Positions 35,240 to 47,774 of a stretch of DNA of 64,000 bases are shown piece by piece (the first letter of the stretch is position 1; each line of letters begins with the position of its first letter). The DNA lies in the NCBI RefSeq assembly GCF_029168945.1, contig NC_083607.1:10992001-11056000 (forward strand), written 5' to 3'. The position numbers and the translations under genes were made by a program. Origin of the DNA: Cannabis sativa (taxonomy: Eukaryota > Streptophyta > Magnoliopsida > Rosales > Cannabaceae). A model generated the notes under the pieces. The model had not been told where the DNA came from, made no database searches, and saw nothing but the letters and a program-made list of their open reading frames with translations.

Positions 35240-36365
35240 CAACACACATGTGGGAATTAAGTATGAGTGGAAACCGATTATATGCAACCATTGTCACGGG
35301 TTGGGGCACCTGACTGATGACTGTAAGAAGAATGTCAAAGAGGGGAAGATATGGGTTGTGAAAGAAGATCATAGACAAAAACAGGTGGTTTATGAAGATG
35401 GCTTTATGAAGGTCACTAAAGGAACAAAAGTGAAAGAGAGAACACACACAACAGAGGCTATGAGGGTGGAAAATGCCTTCCAAGCTTTAGATTCTGAACA
35501 AGCACAACAAGAAATGGCAAGAAACAACGAGGAGGATACTGGAAATATGAGCAATACTGGAGGGGGGGAGATCCCTCTCTCACAAATGAATAAGTTTTTA
35601 TGTTGGAATGTCCTGGGAGCCAACAATCAACAAAAACAGAGACTAATCAAGCAATTTATTAGTCATCAAAAGGTTGATTTTGTTGGGCTCCTTGAGACAA
35701 GAGTCAAGGCTCTTAAATTAGGAATCTTGTACTCTAATGTGTTTGAGGGATGGTGCTTCTCTTCCAATATTGCTTGGCATGCTAGAGGGAAGATTGTAAT
35801 AGCATGGAATCCTGTAAGACTCATTGTTGATATTATTAGTTGCACAAGCCAACTTATGCATCTAAAAATAACAACAATGGATGGAATGTTTGATAGCTTT
35901 GTTACTGTTAGATATGCCTCGAATAACAGATCAGAAAGGAGAATTTTATGGAAGGATATATGTGATTTGAAGACAAGTGAAAGATTGTGTCTTATGGGAG
36001 ATTTCAATGAGATTCTAGCAAAAGAGGAAAGACTAGGGCATCGGGTTTCTAGCAGCCCTGATTTGGATTCTTTGCAATGTGTGAACAGTTGCCAATTGGA
36101 AGATATAAAGAGTAGTGAAAATTTCTATACATGGTCAAACAAACAACATGGAGATGATCGTATCTTCTCCAAGATTGATATAATGCTGGCTAACCAAGGA
36201 TGGCTGAATACGTATGAGAATGCTGAAGTACTTTTTCTTAATGAGGGATTGTTCGATCACTCACTTGTTGTGCTCACTCAACATCCGCTTGTAACTAGTG
36301 GTTTAAAGCCTTTAAATGCTTTAGAATGTGGAAATCCCATTCCAAGTATGAAAATGGCTTATTAG
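35211..36365 (+). pseudogene. LINE CCHC knuckle and endonuclease
   Basis: CCHC knuckle IICNHCHGLGHLTDDC near the start, then an apurinic-type endonuclease domain: NKFLCWNVLGANNQ, DFVGLLETRVK, LCLMGDFNEIL and the C-terminal FDHSLVVL, where the family usually has SDHS. This part of ORF2 would nick target DNA for target-primed reverse transcription. The frame ends at TAG 36,363 and continues in another frame from ~36,326. The Ser to Phe change in the last motif is likely inactivating. Confidence 0.85.
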
Positions 36366-37975
36366 GCATCTGGTCAATGCGAGTAAATGGTTCAAAAATG
36401 TTTCAGCTGGTGACAAAATTGAAGAGCTTGAAGGTTGTCCTGAAATACATCAACATGGAGGGTTTTTCTAATCTACAGATGGCTGTCTATAATGCTAAAG
36501 TAAGATTGGATGAGCTCCAAACTAACCTGCAAATCTGTCCACTGAATGAAGAAATCTAGATTCGTGTAAAGGAGGCTTGGGATACAAAAGCTAAGGTGCA
36601 AAAAGATTATAACTCTTTTTTACAGCAAAAGGCAAATATGGCATCGATTCAAGATGGAGATAGTAATACAACCTTATTTCATGCAAGTATAAGACAAAGG
36701 GTAAGGCAAAATAGAATCTTTTCTATTGAACAACATAATGGGGAGAGAGTACATGATCCCCAACTGGTGCAAGATGCTTTCATTGAGTACTATAAGCAAC
36801 TGCTTGGGACTAGAATGGAGAAGAGGAGAGCTGTAATTGATGGGATATTGAGAAGAGGTCCTGTGGTAACTGAGGTACAATCTGAGATGTTGATGAGGAA
36901 GTTTACTCAAGATGAGGTGAAGAAGGCTGTGTTTGACATGTCTGGGTCTAAATCACAAGGCCCAGGTGGTTATTCCAGTTATTTTTACCAAGATAACTGG
37001 GATACCATTGGTGACCTTGTGTCCCAAGCTGTGATCTCCTTTCTTGAATCTGGTAAGATCCTCAAGGAGATAAACTCAACTATGATTTCCCTTGTCCCCA
37101 AGGTAAAATGTCCTAACACTGTCAAATATTTTAGACCAATTGCCTGCTGTAATGTTATCTATAAAATTGCAACTAAGATGTTATGCTCCAGGCTAAAATC
37201 TATCCTTCCTTCTATTATATCCTCTTCTCAATGGGGATTTATTAAAGGGAGGTTCATTGGCCACAATATAATGATTTTCCAAGACTTGGTAAGGCATTAT
37301 GGTAAGAAATCAAACAAACCAAGTTGCTTGATTAAATTAGATCTTCAGAAGGCTTATGACACAGTTGAATGGGGGTTTATAGAAGAAATGCTAGATGGAT
37401 TGCAATTCCCTCCTAAATTTGTGCATTTGATAATGCAATGTATTTCAACTCCTAGATGCTCACTCATGTTTAATGGGACTCTACATGGCTTCTTTGAAAC
37501 TAGGAGAGGACTAAGGCAAGGGGACCCGATATCGCCTCTACTCTTTGTAATAGGCATGGAATACCTATCTAGACTCATGGGGAAGATTGGAGAAAGGGAG
37601 GATTTCTCTTTTCATGATAGGTGTGGAGAATTAAAACTCAATCATTTGGCTTTTGCAGATGATGTGCTACTATTTGGCAAAGGAGAGACAAAGAGTGTGA
37701 TGTACATGTTACAAGCTTTAAAACTCTTCTCAACAACATCTGCCCTATATCCGTATGCTAATAAAACTGCTCTTTATTGCAGTAACATGAAGGATGAAGA
37801 CATTGAACAAGTGCTCAGGTCCTCTGGTTTCACAAGAGGGAAATTGCCCTTCACTTACTTAAGGATCCCAATCAATGCAAAGAAAATTTCTGGGACAAAT
37901 TGTGAGATTCTTGCTGAAAAAAATGACAGCAAGAATTTGAAGCTGGAGTACAAGAAATCTGTCATTTGCAGCTAG
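36326..37975 (+). pseudogene. LINE reverse transcriptase
   Basis: The frame of 36,326 has an in-frame TAG at 36,557-36,559 and then stays open to 37,975. Motifs: ASIQDGDSNTTLFHASIRQR, GPGGYSSYFYQDNWD, FRPIACCNVIYKIATKML, QWGFIKGRFIGHNIM, IKLDLQKAYDTVEW, GLRQGDPISPLLFVIGMEYL and catalytic box LAFADDVLLFGKGE. The order and the FADD box are typical of plant L1. Frameshifts follow near 37,950 and 38,235. Confidence 0.9.
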
Positions 37976-38217
37976 AACAATGTTGATAAATTCTATATTG
38001 ATAGCCATCCAAGTGCATTGGAGCCAAATTTGCATACTACCAAGGAAAGTATACTGAAGGATTGAAGCAATCTGCAGATCCTTTTTGTGGAAAGGCCAAG
38101 GAAACTATGATGGAGCTAGCTCAATTATCTGGAGCAGGGTTTGTACTCCTAAATCAGTGGGTGGTTTAGGGATAAAAAGGTTGAGGAATGGAATAAAGCA
38201 GCCATGACAAAATACGT

Positions 38218-38832
38218 TTGGCAATTGCAAATAGACAAGAAAGTCTATGGATGAAATGGGTGCATAGTGTGTACCTTAGGAAAGATGAATGGTGGAGCCA
38301 TAATGCTTCTGTCCATGCCAGTTGGCACTGGAAAAAACTTGTGGCCTTGAAAGATCAGTTGAAGAACCTCATCGATATACAACAGTTCACTAGGCAGAGA
38401 TACTCCATAGCAGCAGGTTACAAGCTGTTTACCCCTGTTGATATCAAAACAAAATGGAGTAATAAGGTATGGGCTCGACTAAACGCCCTAAAACATTGCC
38501 ATATTCTGTGGTTGGCTATACACAACAGGTTGAAAACAAAGGACAGGCTTCTCAAATTTGGCTTACAAATGGAGGAAACCTGTTGCTTTTGCAAGGAAGA
38601 AAAAGAGACAGGTGACCACCAGTTCTTTTACTGTCAGTTCTCACAAGAATGTTTGCAGAGAATTAAAGCATTACCCGGATGGATAGGAGTGAGTAAAAGC
38701 ATGCCTCAGCTCATTCGATGGATTGGAAGATCAAAAACCAACAAGCTTAAAAAGTTGGTGTTGGCTGCAGCTTTTGCTACACTTGTTTACAACATATGGA
38801 AAGCAACAAATGCACACTATGTTCATGCCTAA
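38218..38832 (+). pseudogene. LINE C-terminal zf-RVT region
   Basis: ESLWMKWVHSVYLRKDEWW, then VWARLNALKHCHILWLAIHN, RLKTKDRLLKFG and CCFCKEEKETGDHQFFYC match the zf-RVT (reverse transcriptase zinc-binding) tail of plant L1 ORF2. Stop at 38,830-38,832. A short 3' UTR and A run follow. Confidence 0.85.
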
Positions 38833-38990
38833 GAAAAAAAAAGAGAGAGGAGAGGTTATGGTTTAAACATTGTAAAAGTTGTAGTTAGATATTAATTCTT
38901 TTTGGGCCTCTATTGAGGTTCCTATAGGTTGTACAAAAATTATTTAGAGCAATACAAATTACTGATTCATAAAAAAAAAGATTGAAAAGA

Positions 38991-41033
38991 ATATTTGAAA
39001 CTCATTTTTGGAAGGATTTAAGATTACTTCAATAGAGATAATTTTAACAACTTGAGGCTAGTTCAAGTGGTTATAGAGGGTGCTAGGGATGAAGCTAAAA
39101 AATTATTTTAGATGGGATAAATATTTACTAGAAATATATATATAAAAAAAAAAAGATAATTTCTTATTTAAATGTATTAATTCCATTTTTTTAGCTCTTG
39201 CAAAATTTTGATTTAAATCATAATTATATTTTTTTATTAATATTTTCATTTGAATAGAATAACTAAAATATTCTTTCAAAAAAAAAAAAAAGACTAACTA
39301 AAATACTCTTACAAATATATTTATAATTCTATTAAAATTTAAAATTAATGTTAATATTTTTTAAGAAAAAAAAATTATGCAAAAATAGGTGTTGAAGCAA
39401 AAAAGAAAAAAAAAATTATGGATTATTTTATTATTACTAAGTATTGTTGAAATAATTATTGAAAAATTTTATATACTATTATCTCAAAATTCGACATTAC
39501 TAATTAATTGATTTTAAAATCAAAAAATGTATGCATATAATTTCAAATTGTAAATAATAAATAATATATACAATAATTTAATTATATGATATGATACAGA
39601 ATCTTAACATATATGTTAATCTTCTCATGCACAGTCTTTATATCTACCGTACACAGTTTTAAGAATTTACTTGGAGGTACGAAAGGTGCGTGTGTGAGGG
39701 GTTTTTGGATGGAATCTCAAAGTGTGTAATCTAATATGTATAGACACTTCAATAAAAAATATAGAAAGTAATATTACTTTTACTGTAATAATTTTCTCAT
39801 ACTCAAAGATAAATATACAAGTACACTTATACTCAAAGAATATAATATAAAATATATGTAAGTATGTAAGTAGATAAAAAATTATAGTGGTTCAGCAAAA
39901 ATTTGGTCTGTCTAGTCCACTTTTGAAAAAGTCTTACTCTGTAATCTATATTTTATTATTCAGAATCAGCCCTTTTAAATGGAGGTGGGTTCACTTACTT
40001 ATAGGTAGAGTGTGAACCTTACAAAGTTATAGTTAGAGTGAGACTTTACAATAATAATAGGCAATTAATTTGTACTAATTATATCTATTATATTACAAAT
40101 ATAATGTCTAATCTAACGATGCTCGAATGGTTGATCGTTGATTTGGTATGTGTTCTCACATTTTCTATTAATACTGCATGTTTAGTTAATATTGTATGGT
40201 CACTTTTTGATACTGCGGGGTCTCTTTAACAAGGTCCTTCCTGCGAGGGAGAAAAAGTTTATTCTATTAACACACGCCCCTAGTGTTGGGCAAATATGCT
40301 TACAAAATCAATTTTATTTTTTTTTTACGTAAATTAATATTTAACATAAATATTAATTTTTTATAACATCAATATCATAAATTGAGCATAGCATACTTAT
40401 AGAGCTGTAGCACAGCAAAATAAGACTCTTTCTGTTTAGTGATCTAAACCTTGATCTTTTATATCGCATAGTATGATCAATCACTAAACTTGGATCTTCA
40501 ATAGAATAAGAACACAACAATTTTTCTTCAATTTCTTACAGTCTTCCAGAGAGATCTAAATGTTGTGTAATAGAATTGTGTGATAATTGTTACAACCACT
40601 ATTAAAAAATAACAAGAGAAAGAGAGAGAACTCTTCAAAATTCTAGAGAGAGAAGGAGAGATTTTTTTTCTAAGTTTTCTGACACTCTTAGCCAAAGCTC
40701 TAGCAAGAAAAGAAAACCCTAAACATTTTCTTGACAATTAATTAATTAATTAATTAAACGAAATAAAAGAGCAAAAATGTAGTCTCCAAGTACCCTTGGT
40801 CGAAATTCCTATAGGAACGGGCTAGGGTTATGCTCTTCATTATCTCAAAACTAAATGGACTTAAGTAATACCTTTCTTTTTTATTATGTCATAATCAATT
40901 TATTTCTTACATTTAAATATTAGTGTTTAATTAAATAATTATGTAAAGATAATTATTAATTTTAATAAAAATATTATTTAAATACTTATTATTAATTTCT
41001 TACAACAAAATGTCTAACTACTAATGAAACCTT
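38991..41033. other. AT-rich spacer without a recognisable gene
   Basis: Very AT-rich with many homopolymer runs. Around 39,880-40,260 the sequence has features of an LTR edge (GTGGTTCAGC, 'AGTCCACTTTT'), and 40,430-40,850 resembles an LTR-type leader in minus orientation (CTC/GAGA-rich, an (AATT)n tract at 40,736-40,756). Neither has definable ends. A 69-codon minus ORF at 40,528-40,737 is low-complexity and unsupported. Confidence 0.4.
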
Positions 41034-41271
41034 TGTGAATGTTGGAAGCAATTGATTATTATTAATTGATAAAGAGCCTTTATATAGGCGTGTACATTTA
41101 CAAGGAATACTGATATATACTACAATCAAGGAAAAGATTGACTAAGTTATTAACAAACTAATAACAATAAAAGAGAGAGAACAGAGAAATATACAAAACA
41201 ACTCTAACGAATATAATGGTACAAATTGTTATAGTTTGACTGATAATAGCTGGCAGTATTATCCTTCTACA
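41034..41271 (-). repeat. 3' LTR of the copia element
   Basis: 238 bp. On the minus strand it runs TGTAGAAGGATAATACTG... to ...AACATTCACA. The preceding PPT on the minus strand is GCGGGGGCG (41,272-41,280). The coding sequence terminates a few codons into this LTR at 41,259. Confidence 0.92.
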
Positions 41272-41708
41272 CGCCCCCGCAAGACGGACGACCTTTCAGC
41301 AAGACCGATCTTGAAAAACAAATCATGAAAGCGTGTTCTGGCAAGTGGTTTCGTAAGTGCATCCGCAAGTTGGTCTTTGCCAGAAATATGTTGAACTCGA
41401 AGTGAGCCCCGCTGAACCTCTTCTCGAACAAAATGAAACGCCAAAGCTAAATGTTTCATACGTGAATGAAACACCGGATTGGCACAGTAATTTGTTGCCC
41501 CCAAATTGTCACAGTATATGCTAGGAACTGGTTGAATATCAACAGCCAACTCTTGGAGAAGCGATTTTAACCAAAGTATTTCAGCTGTAGCAGATGCTAC
41601 TGCACAAAATTTAGCTTCTGTCGACGAACGAGCCAAGCTTTTTTGCTTCTTAGAACTCCATGATAGAGGATTACGACCTAAGTAAACAATGTACCCAGTA
41701 GTGGACAC
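41259..41708 (-). pseudogene. Copia RNase H
   Basis: STTGYIVYLGRNPLSWSSKK, SSTEAKFCAVASATAEILWL, HSRMKHLALAFHFVREEV, GKDQLADALTKPL: a copia RNase H in its usual last position. It is cut from RT by a TGA at 41,721-41,723, just after the catalytic-type CDADWA. Confidence 0.9.
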
Positions 41709-41723
41709 GTATGAATCACGATC

Positions 41724-42491
41724 TCAAGCCCAATCAGCATCACAAAAAGCATGAAGTTGAAGTGGAGAGTTGCGATGTATAACTAAGCCATAATGAGAAG
41801 TACCATTTAGATACCGTAACAATCTCTTGAGTGCACCATAATGAATTTCTGTTGGTTTGTGCATAAATTGCGAGAGACGATTTATAGTAAAGGCAACATC
41901 AGGTCTAGTGAGAGAGAGATATTGAAGACTACCAACAAGAGCCCTATACTCAGTTGGATTATCATGTGGCGTACCGTCATTGAGTGTTAAAGGAGGATGA
42001 GTAACAATGGGAGTGGGAACTGATTTTGCATCTACCATTTGTGCACGTTCAAGAAGATCATTGATGTACTTTCTTTGACACAAGAACAAGCCATTTGAGT
42101 GAGGTTGCACCTCCACTCCAAGAGAATACGACAAGGCTCCCAAGTCTTTTAGAGAAAATCGATTCGCAAGTGTAGATATTAAACTCTGTAGTGTTGAAGA
42201 AGTCGGACCCATGATGATAATATCATCAACGTACACTAGTAGATAGTATGTGACATTACCATGTGTATAAAGAAAAAGTGATGAATCTGCCACAGAGTTG
42301 CGGAAACCAAAACTCAATAAGAATGTACGTAACTCCTGATACCAAGCTCGGGGAGCTTGTTTAAGACCGTAAATTGCTTTCTTGAGTTTACAAACATGAG
42401 TGGGATAATCTTTGTCAATGAAACCAGGAGGTTGAGACATATAAACATCTTTAGTGAGGTTACCTTGTAGGGAAAGCATTGTTGGTATCAA
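41724..42491 (-). pseudogene. Copia reverse transcriptase, second part
   Basis: [38 protein letters not shown], catalytic [47 protein letters not shown] motifs including YVDD are intact. A frameshift near 42,465-42,490 separates it from the first part (…LDTNNAFPT). Confidence 0.92.
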
Positions 42492-43490
42492 GTTGCCGTA
42501 TCAACCAACCATTAGTAACAGCAAGAGACAACATGAGTCGAAGAGTGGTTGGCTTGATAACTGGGCTGAACGTTTCAGAGTAATCGATTCCAAAACGCTG
42601 ATGAAAGCCTTTGGCCACTAGTCGAGCCTTGTACCTTTCAATGGTATTATCGGGTTTGTATTTGATACGATAAACCCATTTGCATCCCACTACATTTTGG
42701 GAGGGATGATGAGGTACTAGTACCCATGTACCATTGCGAATGAGAGCTGCCTTTTCTGTGTTCATGGCGTCATGACATTGAGGATCCTTGAGAGCTTGAG
42801 TGATATTTCTAGGTTCACAAGGTGAAGAGGCAGCAGTAGTAAGATGATGCACATACTTGGGATTGGGTTTTGTGATGTTATTTCGTAATCTTGTAACAAT
42901 AGTACGAGAAGAAGGAGGAGGAGTTAGTGGTGGTGGAGATGTTGGAGGTGGAGATAATGATGGCAGAGAAGATGAAGAGGAGGCAGTAGGAGAGGCATGT
43001 GGTGATGGTTGTGGTGCCATGGCTTGTGCAAGTTGAGTATTTGTATGATTTTCATTAAGTGGCTCTATTGGTGGAACATTGGGTGGAGTCGGTGGGGTGG
43101 GTGGAGTAAGGACAGTGAGTTGGACATTACACCACTCATCCAAGGTAGTGTGAGAGAATGAAGTAGTTGTAGAAGAGAGGTCAGTATATGGAAACACATT
43201 TTCCACAAACTTTACATGACGAGAAGTGTAGATTCTATTTGTGGGAGAATGAAGACAGTAGTATGCACTTTGAGAGGGAGAGTAACCAATAAAAATGCAA
43301 GGGAGAGACCTATTATCAAGTTTGTGAGTAGCATATGGTCTAAGCCATGGGTAACAAAGACAACCAAAATTCTTTAGTTTGTGATAATTTGGAGCATGAC
43401 AAAATAAACATAAAAATGGTGAGTCATTGTTAAGTGTAGGAGTAGGGAGACGATTTATAAGATACGTTGCGGTAGCAAACGCATGAGGCC
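42460..43490 (-). pseudogene. Copia integrase end, linker and RT first part
   Basis: The open frame above the 43,206 start continues from about 43,490 with integrase C-terminal residues ([41 protein letters not shown]), then a Pro/Ser/Thr-rich linker, then RT start ([66 protein letters not shown]). A frameshift near 43,490 joins it to the upstream integrase. Confidence 0.88.
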
Positions 43491-45365
43491 AAAATGTAAG
43501 GGAAGATGAGCATGAGATAGTAATGCAAGACCAGTTTCAACTATGTGTTTGTGACGACGCTCCGCAAAACCATTATGTTCTGGCGTATGAGGAGGTGAGG
43601 TAAGATGGGAGATACCATGAGATGTTAAGTAGGGATTGAGTTTTTCATATTCCCCACCATTATCAGAAAAGACTTGTATTATTTGTTTCTTGAAGAATTT
43701 TTCCACTAGACCACGAAAACGAATAAAGGTCTCAAAGGTATCTGATTTCTTTTTAAGAGGATATAACCATGTATATTTAGTAAAGTGGTCAACAAAAATC
43801 ACATAGTATTTAAAATTGTCACGAGAGTAAATAGGAGATGACCATACATCAGTGAAAATTAATTCAAGAGGTGCACTGGAAGTAAGAGATGAAGTAGAAA
43901 AAGGCAACTTGTGACTTTTATTGATATTGCAAGAATAACAATGAGACATTGAGAAATCTGAGATGGAAAGAGAAAAATTATTACTTAAAGTCCTAAGAAC
44001 TGAATTTGATGGATGCCCAAGCCGATGGTGCCAATCGTGAATGGGCTTTTTAAAATTGGTGAAGACTCGAGGAGGACCCGGGTCCCACTCGTAAACCCCA
44101 GCCTTAGTTGGACCTTGAAGAAGTGTTTTCCCTTGCACACATTCCTTGACACGAAAGAGAAAAGGTAAGAATTCTATTGTGGTGTTGTTTTCTTGGCAAA
44201 ATTGGGAGATAGATAATATATTACGAGAGATAGAGGGAACATGTAATACATTAGAGAATTTAAAAATGTGGGAAAGAGTAGAGATAAAGAAAGAACCAAT
44301 ATTAGAGATCGAAAGAGATGAACCATCTCCTATGATTGATTCCTCGGTCCCATCATATGGAGCATGAAGAGAAAGATTGTTGATGTCATTCTTCACATGG
44401 TGGGAAGCTCCACTATCAAGAAGCCAACCACCCGAAGAGGAAGCGGCAGCCGTGGCCATGTTTGCTTGAGGAGTTTGATAGGAAACACGACCAGCTTGAG
44501 GTGCTCGTGCTTGTGTAGGTGTCGGGATTTGAATCGCAGGAAATTGAGCCTTAAACATAGGACATTGATTCAAGGCATGACCTTGAACCCGACACCATTG
44601 ACATTTGCCGAGATATGGGCGTTGTTGACGAGTAGGGTAGTTTTGACGAGGAGTAGGCAACAAGGCAGGTGGAGCAGCCCATGGCTTGTTAATGGTAGCA
44701 GGAGATTTAGGTTGGGCAGCCATGGCTGTGATGGGGAATACAGACGAGGAGGGAGTTGATGATTGGCTTGTAACAAGCTCCTTCATGATTAATTTTTCAT
44801 GTAGTTCTTCAAATGAGATAACTGTATCACGACCATTAACAGCATCAATAACTGATTTGTAAGCTTCATAATCCAGACCTTTAAAAATTTTATCAACAAT
44901 ATCATCCTTATCCATTGGTTTTCCCATGGCTGCAAGTTGATCGGTGCATTGTTTTATTGCTTGCATATATTCACTAATTGTGAGAGATCCCTTAGTTAAT
45001 TTTTTCAAGCGATCTTTGATTTGCTTGAAGTGACCCCTAGAAGGGTTAGCATAAGTAGATTGAAGAATTGTCCAGGCTTCATGAGTAGTAGTTGTTTGAG
45101 AGACAAGAGGAACAAGATCATGAGAAAGAGTGCCGACAAGTGCGCCGAAGACCAGTCGATCTTGTCGGAACCAAGTGAGAGCATCGGGATTAGCTGTCGT
45201 GACGTTATTGGTGGTAATATTAGCAGGAGGGGAAGGGAAAGTGCCATCAACATATTTATTAAGATCGTGACCCAAAAGTTGTGCCTGGATTTGAGTTTTC
45301 CAAGCAAGATAGTTGGTAGATGTGAGTTTGATGGTATTTGGAAGGTTTGGTGGGATCTTGAGCAT
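43455..45365 (-). pseudogene. Copia gag, protease and integrase (first part)
   Basis: Starts at ATG (complement 45,363-45,365), the first Met after an in-frame stop. Gag with UBN2-type pattern (NYLAWKTQIQAQLLGHDL, SRGHFKQIKDRLKKL), knuckle CQWCRVQGHALNQC, protease WLLDSGASHHV, GAG-pre-integrase WHHRLGHPSNSVLRTL, integrase core ([59 protein letters not shown]). It ends by frameshift at [12 protein letters not shown] where ...[16 protein letters not shown] would follow in the other frame. Confidence 0.93.
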
Positions 45366-45434
45366 TATTTAATTGATTGGTGGCCATAGTGATGAATGAA
45401 AACACGAAAGGGGGAAAAAAAATTAAAGATCAAA

Positions 45435-45448
45435 GGGCACTGATACCA
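45435..45448 (-). other. Primer-binding site of the copia element
   Basis: On the minus strand TGGTATCAGTGCCC directly after the 5' LTR; initiator Met tRNA type. Confidence 0.8.
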
Positions 45449-45686
45449 TGTGAATGTTGGAAGCAATTGATTATTATTAATTGATAAAGAGCCTTTATAT
45501 AGGCGTGTATATTTACAAGGAATACTGATATAGACTACAATCAAGGAAAAGATTGACTAAGTTATTAACAAACTAATAACAATAAAAGAGAGAGAACAGA
45601 GGAATATACAAAACAACTCTAACGAATATAATGGTACAAATTGTTATAGTTTGACTGATAATAGCTGACAGTATTATCCTTCTACA
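45449..45686 (-). repeat. 5' LTR of the copia element
   Basis: 238 bp copy of 41,034-41,271. On the minus strand it has TATATAAAG in CACGCCTATATAAAGGC (about 45,493-45,502), a plausible promoter TATA box. Confidence 0.92.
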
Positions 45687-45691
45687 GCCTT

Positions 45692-46955
45692 TTATTGACC
45701 CAAATTTTGGTCAATGCCACAGAGTCAAATAAAATATTTTGATATATAGTTTAGGTAAGAAGAATAATGACACCAGGAATTATAGAGGTTCAACTCCAAT
45801 TATATGGTAATAACCTACTCCCTTTTCTTTGTATTTACTTGTTGGAATACCAAGATCACAAGAATCAGAGTCTAGTGAGTTTCTCAATATTTCTCAAAGA
45901 ATTATATATGATAATTTCTAACAACGTAATAGCTCTTTTGAAAGTATGAATCCCCCTCCCACAATAGTGAATATGGGTCATTATTTATAGGGTTACAAAT
46001 AATAAATAGTGTTAATTACAAATATTCAATAAATGTTAATTATTCCTCCAATCCCTTGATTTTAGGCAACCATAAAAGCCTGTCTTGTGGGATTTGGGGG
46101 CTGATTTAGTGGAGCATTGATTTGGAATAAGTCAAACATCCCGGTTGGATGATTCAACCAATATCTTGCCTTGCGACACTGCGGTGACAAATCCCCATAA
46201 CACCATCAATTGGATGCTTCTTGTCAGACGATCTTCTTGGTCGCGCAACGAGTGGGAAAGATGAGTTGAATTTTAACCATCTGGCTCTGGTCATTCCATC
46301 TAACATTCCTTTTGACTTTATCATGTGATGACCAATCTTTTAATTAATGACACATGTCATCTTAATGTGTGCCAAATCACCCAGGAAATTTTTAGGATAA
46401 CATTTGCTCCTCAAATGTGTGTAGGAGCGTCTAGTCGTACGTGGACTCCTTAGCTTCTTCCTTGCACGTCCTAATGACACATATCTTTGCCCATGTGATC
46501 CAACCTTTAGGGTTTTGTGCTAGCCTGATGTGAATCTCCTCAAGTCTTTTCAAATCTTTTAGCAATCATCATGACTTGTATAGAAAATCGTGTGTGGGGA
46601 AGCGTGACTGACGCTTACACAATTTTCAAGGAGGTTTCTTTAAATTAAAAGAGGAGGCTTTTGGGTTTTTAGAGGGAAACAACTTCCTTTTAAGTTTCTT
46701 AGCATCATCTCAGGATTTTTGTGCTAATGCTTCTAGGAGACCGTCTAGCTTTTGCAATTTGGGACTTCGCCTTGAACAGTGAGTAAGTCTTTTTTTCTTA
46801 TTATTTATAAATCCTTTTTAAGTTTTGAATTTTATACCATATTGTTTCTATCTTCTAGGACATTCATGTGAGGGTATTATGTTGATTTTCTTTGAATGAA
46901 AATTTCCTATGGTAAACACTTTTGAGATGATCTAGCTATTCGCTAGGAATTAGGT
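45692..46955 (-). repeat. Degenerate LTR remnant, Tat-like
   Basis: Layout parallels the Tat LTR at 53,042-54,435: an opening TTGACC...TTTTGGTCAA, a 'GGTTCAACTCC' box near 45,785, a minus-strand TATA (CCCTATAAATAATG, ~45,974-45,987), ACATTTGCTCCTCAAATGTG near 46,401-46,421, and a splice-donor-like CAGTGAGTAAGTC near 46,780. It has no coding part and the boundaries are approximate. Identified by pattern only. Confidence 0.4.
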
Positions 46956-46959
46956 TGAT

Positions 46960-47770
46960 TGTGTTAGAGTTTATGCCCTGAAAAGCCTGTAAAGACAATT
47001 CTGTTTATAAATAAGAGTTGAACACTTTCATATATGCTTAAATGCTAAATTATTAATATTTAATATTTAATAATTATATACAAATATCGAAAAAATTTGT
47101 ATTCATACATGATGTTGTGACTTGTATTGTGCGAAGAATTAAGATCACTTAGTCATGGATAAAACAACCAGTAATATATTAAAGTTGTAAAATCTTAAAT
47201 AAACTTTTGCTAATGTAGTTCACTAATGCCCATTATTCGGTGCAAGTAATCTCGATTTAGATTGCTAATTTAGTATGACATCTAAGTGAAGGTATTATAT
47301 TTAATAGAGATTATAAATGACATGGACCAATATGTAATTAAATTTTCTTTATCAAACATGCCATTTACTATAAAGACCTAATCTATATCATAAAAATGAT
47401 CAATAGTAGATCAGCCTAAATCCTGAGTCATGAACTCGTATTCATGTAATTAGTTTTTTTGATTCACTCGTTAAAGTTTCTTAGAGAAGATGATTTTTAC
47501 AGTTTCTATTTTAGGAATCTAATAATATGAACGGCTAGGACGTGATCTAAAATTATTGAATCCTGACTTTCCTAATGGATCGAATGTTGGTTCCCTTTAA
47601 GTGTTAGTTCTAGTTTTAAGAAGTTGTGCACAAATTTAGATTGGATCTAAATTATACTTTCACTATTGAATTAACGGTACTAAAAGATAAAAAAAAAAGT
47701 AATTAGAAGGGTAAAACAGTAATTTGACCAAAATAAATTACGAACCGACATAAGGAGGGCTAATCATTTA
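46960..47770 (+). repeat. Degenerate LTR fragment related to the solo LTR at 51,121
   Basis: Starts TGTTAGAGTTTATGCCCTG, close to the start of the solo LTR (TGTTGGGTTTTATGCCCTA). The rest is AT-rich, without an ORF and too diverged to align by eye to its end. Confidence 0.4.
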
Positions 47771-47774
47771 TATT

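Larger units (their letters stand above)
34617..38978 (+). mobile_element. L1-type LINE, 5'-truncated, degenerate
   Basis: 4,362 bp flanked by a perfect 12 bp TSD AGATTGAAAAGA (34,605-34,616; 38,979-38,990) and ending in an A run. Domains in order: DUF4283-like ORF1 region, CCHC knuckle, endonuclease, reverse transcriptase, zf-RVT. ORF1 is already open at the first base, so the 5' end was lost on insertion. The coding part has a 47 bp duplication, at least two stops and frameshifts. It lies upstream of the DUF1985-like gene in opposite orientation. Confidence 0.92.
41034..45686 (-). mobile_element. Ty1/copia retrotransposon, degenerate
   Basis: 4,653 bp, LTRs of 238 bp at both ends (TGTGAATGTTGG to CCTTCTACA on the plus strand), TSD ACCTT/GCCTT with one mismatch. 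PBS of initiator Met tRNA type and GC-rich PPT are present. Domain order gag, protease, integrase, RT, RNase H is that of copia. LTRs differ at about 4 of 238 positions. The ORF has two frameshifts and a TGA. Confidence 0.93.

Noticed and set aside
40528..40737. 69-codon minus ORF with a hydrophobic C-terminal stretch
   Set aside because: Low-complexity, located in an LTR-like leader, with no start context or homologous pattern recognised.
38991..41033. Possible small genes or RNA genes in the AT-rich spacer
   Set aside because: No tRNA-like cloverleaf, no snoRNA boxes and no ORF with recognisable content were found by eye.
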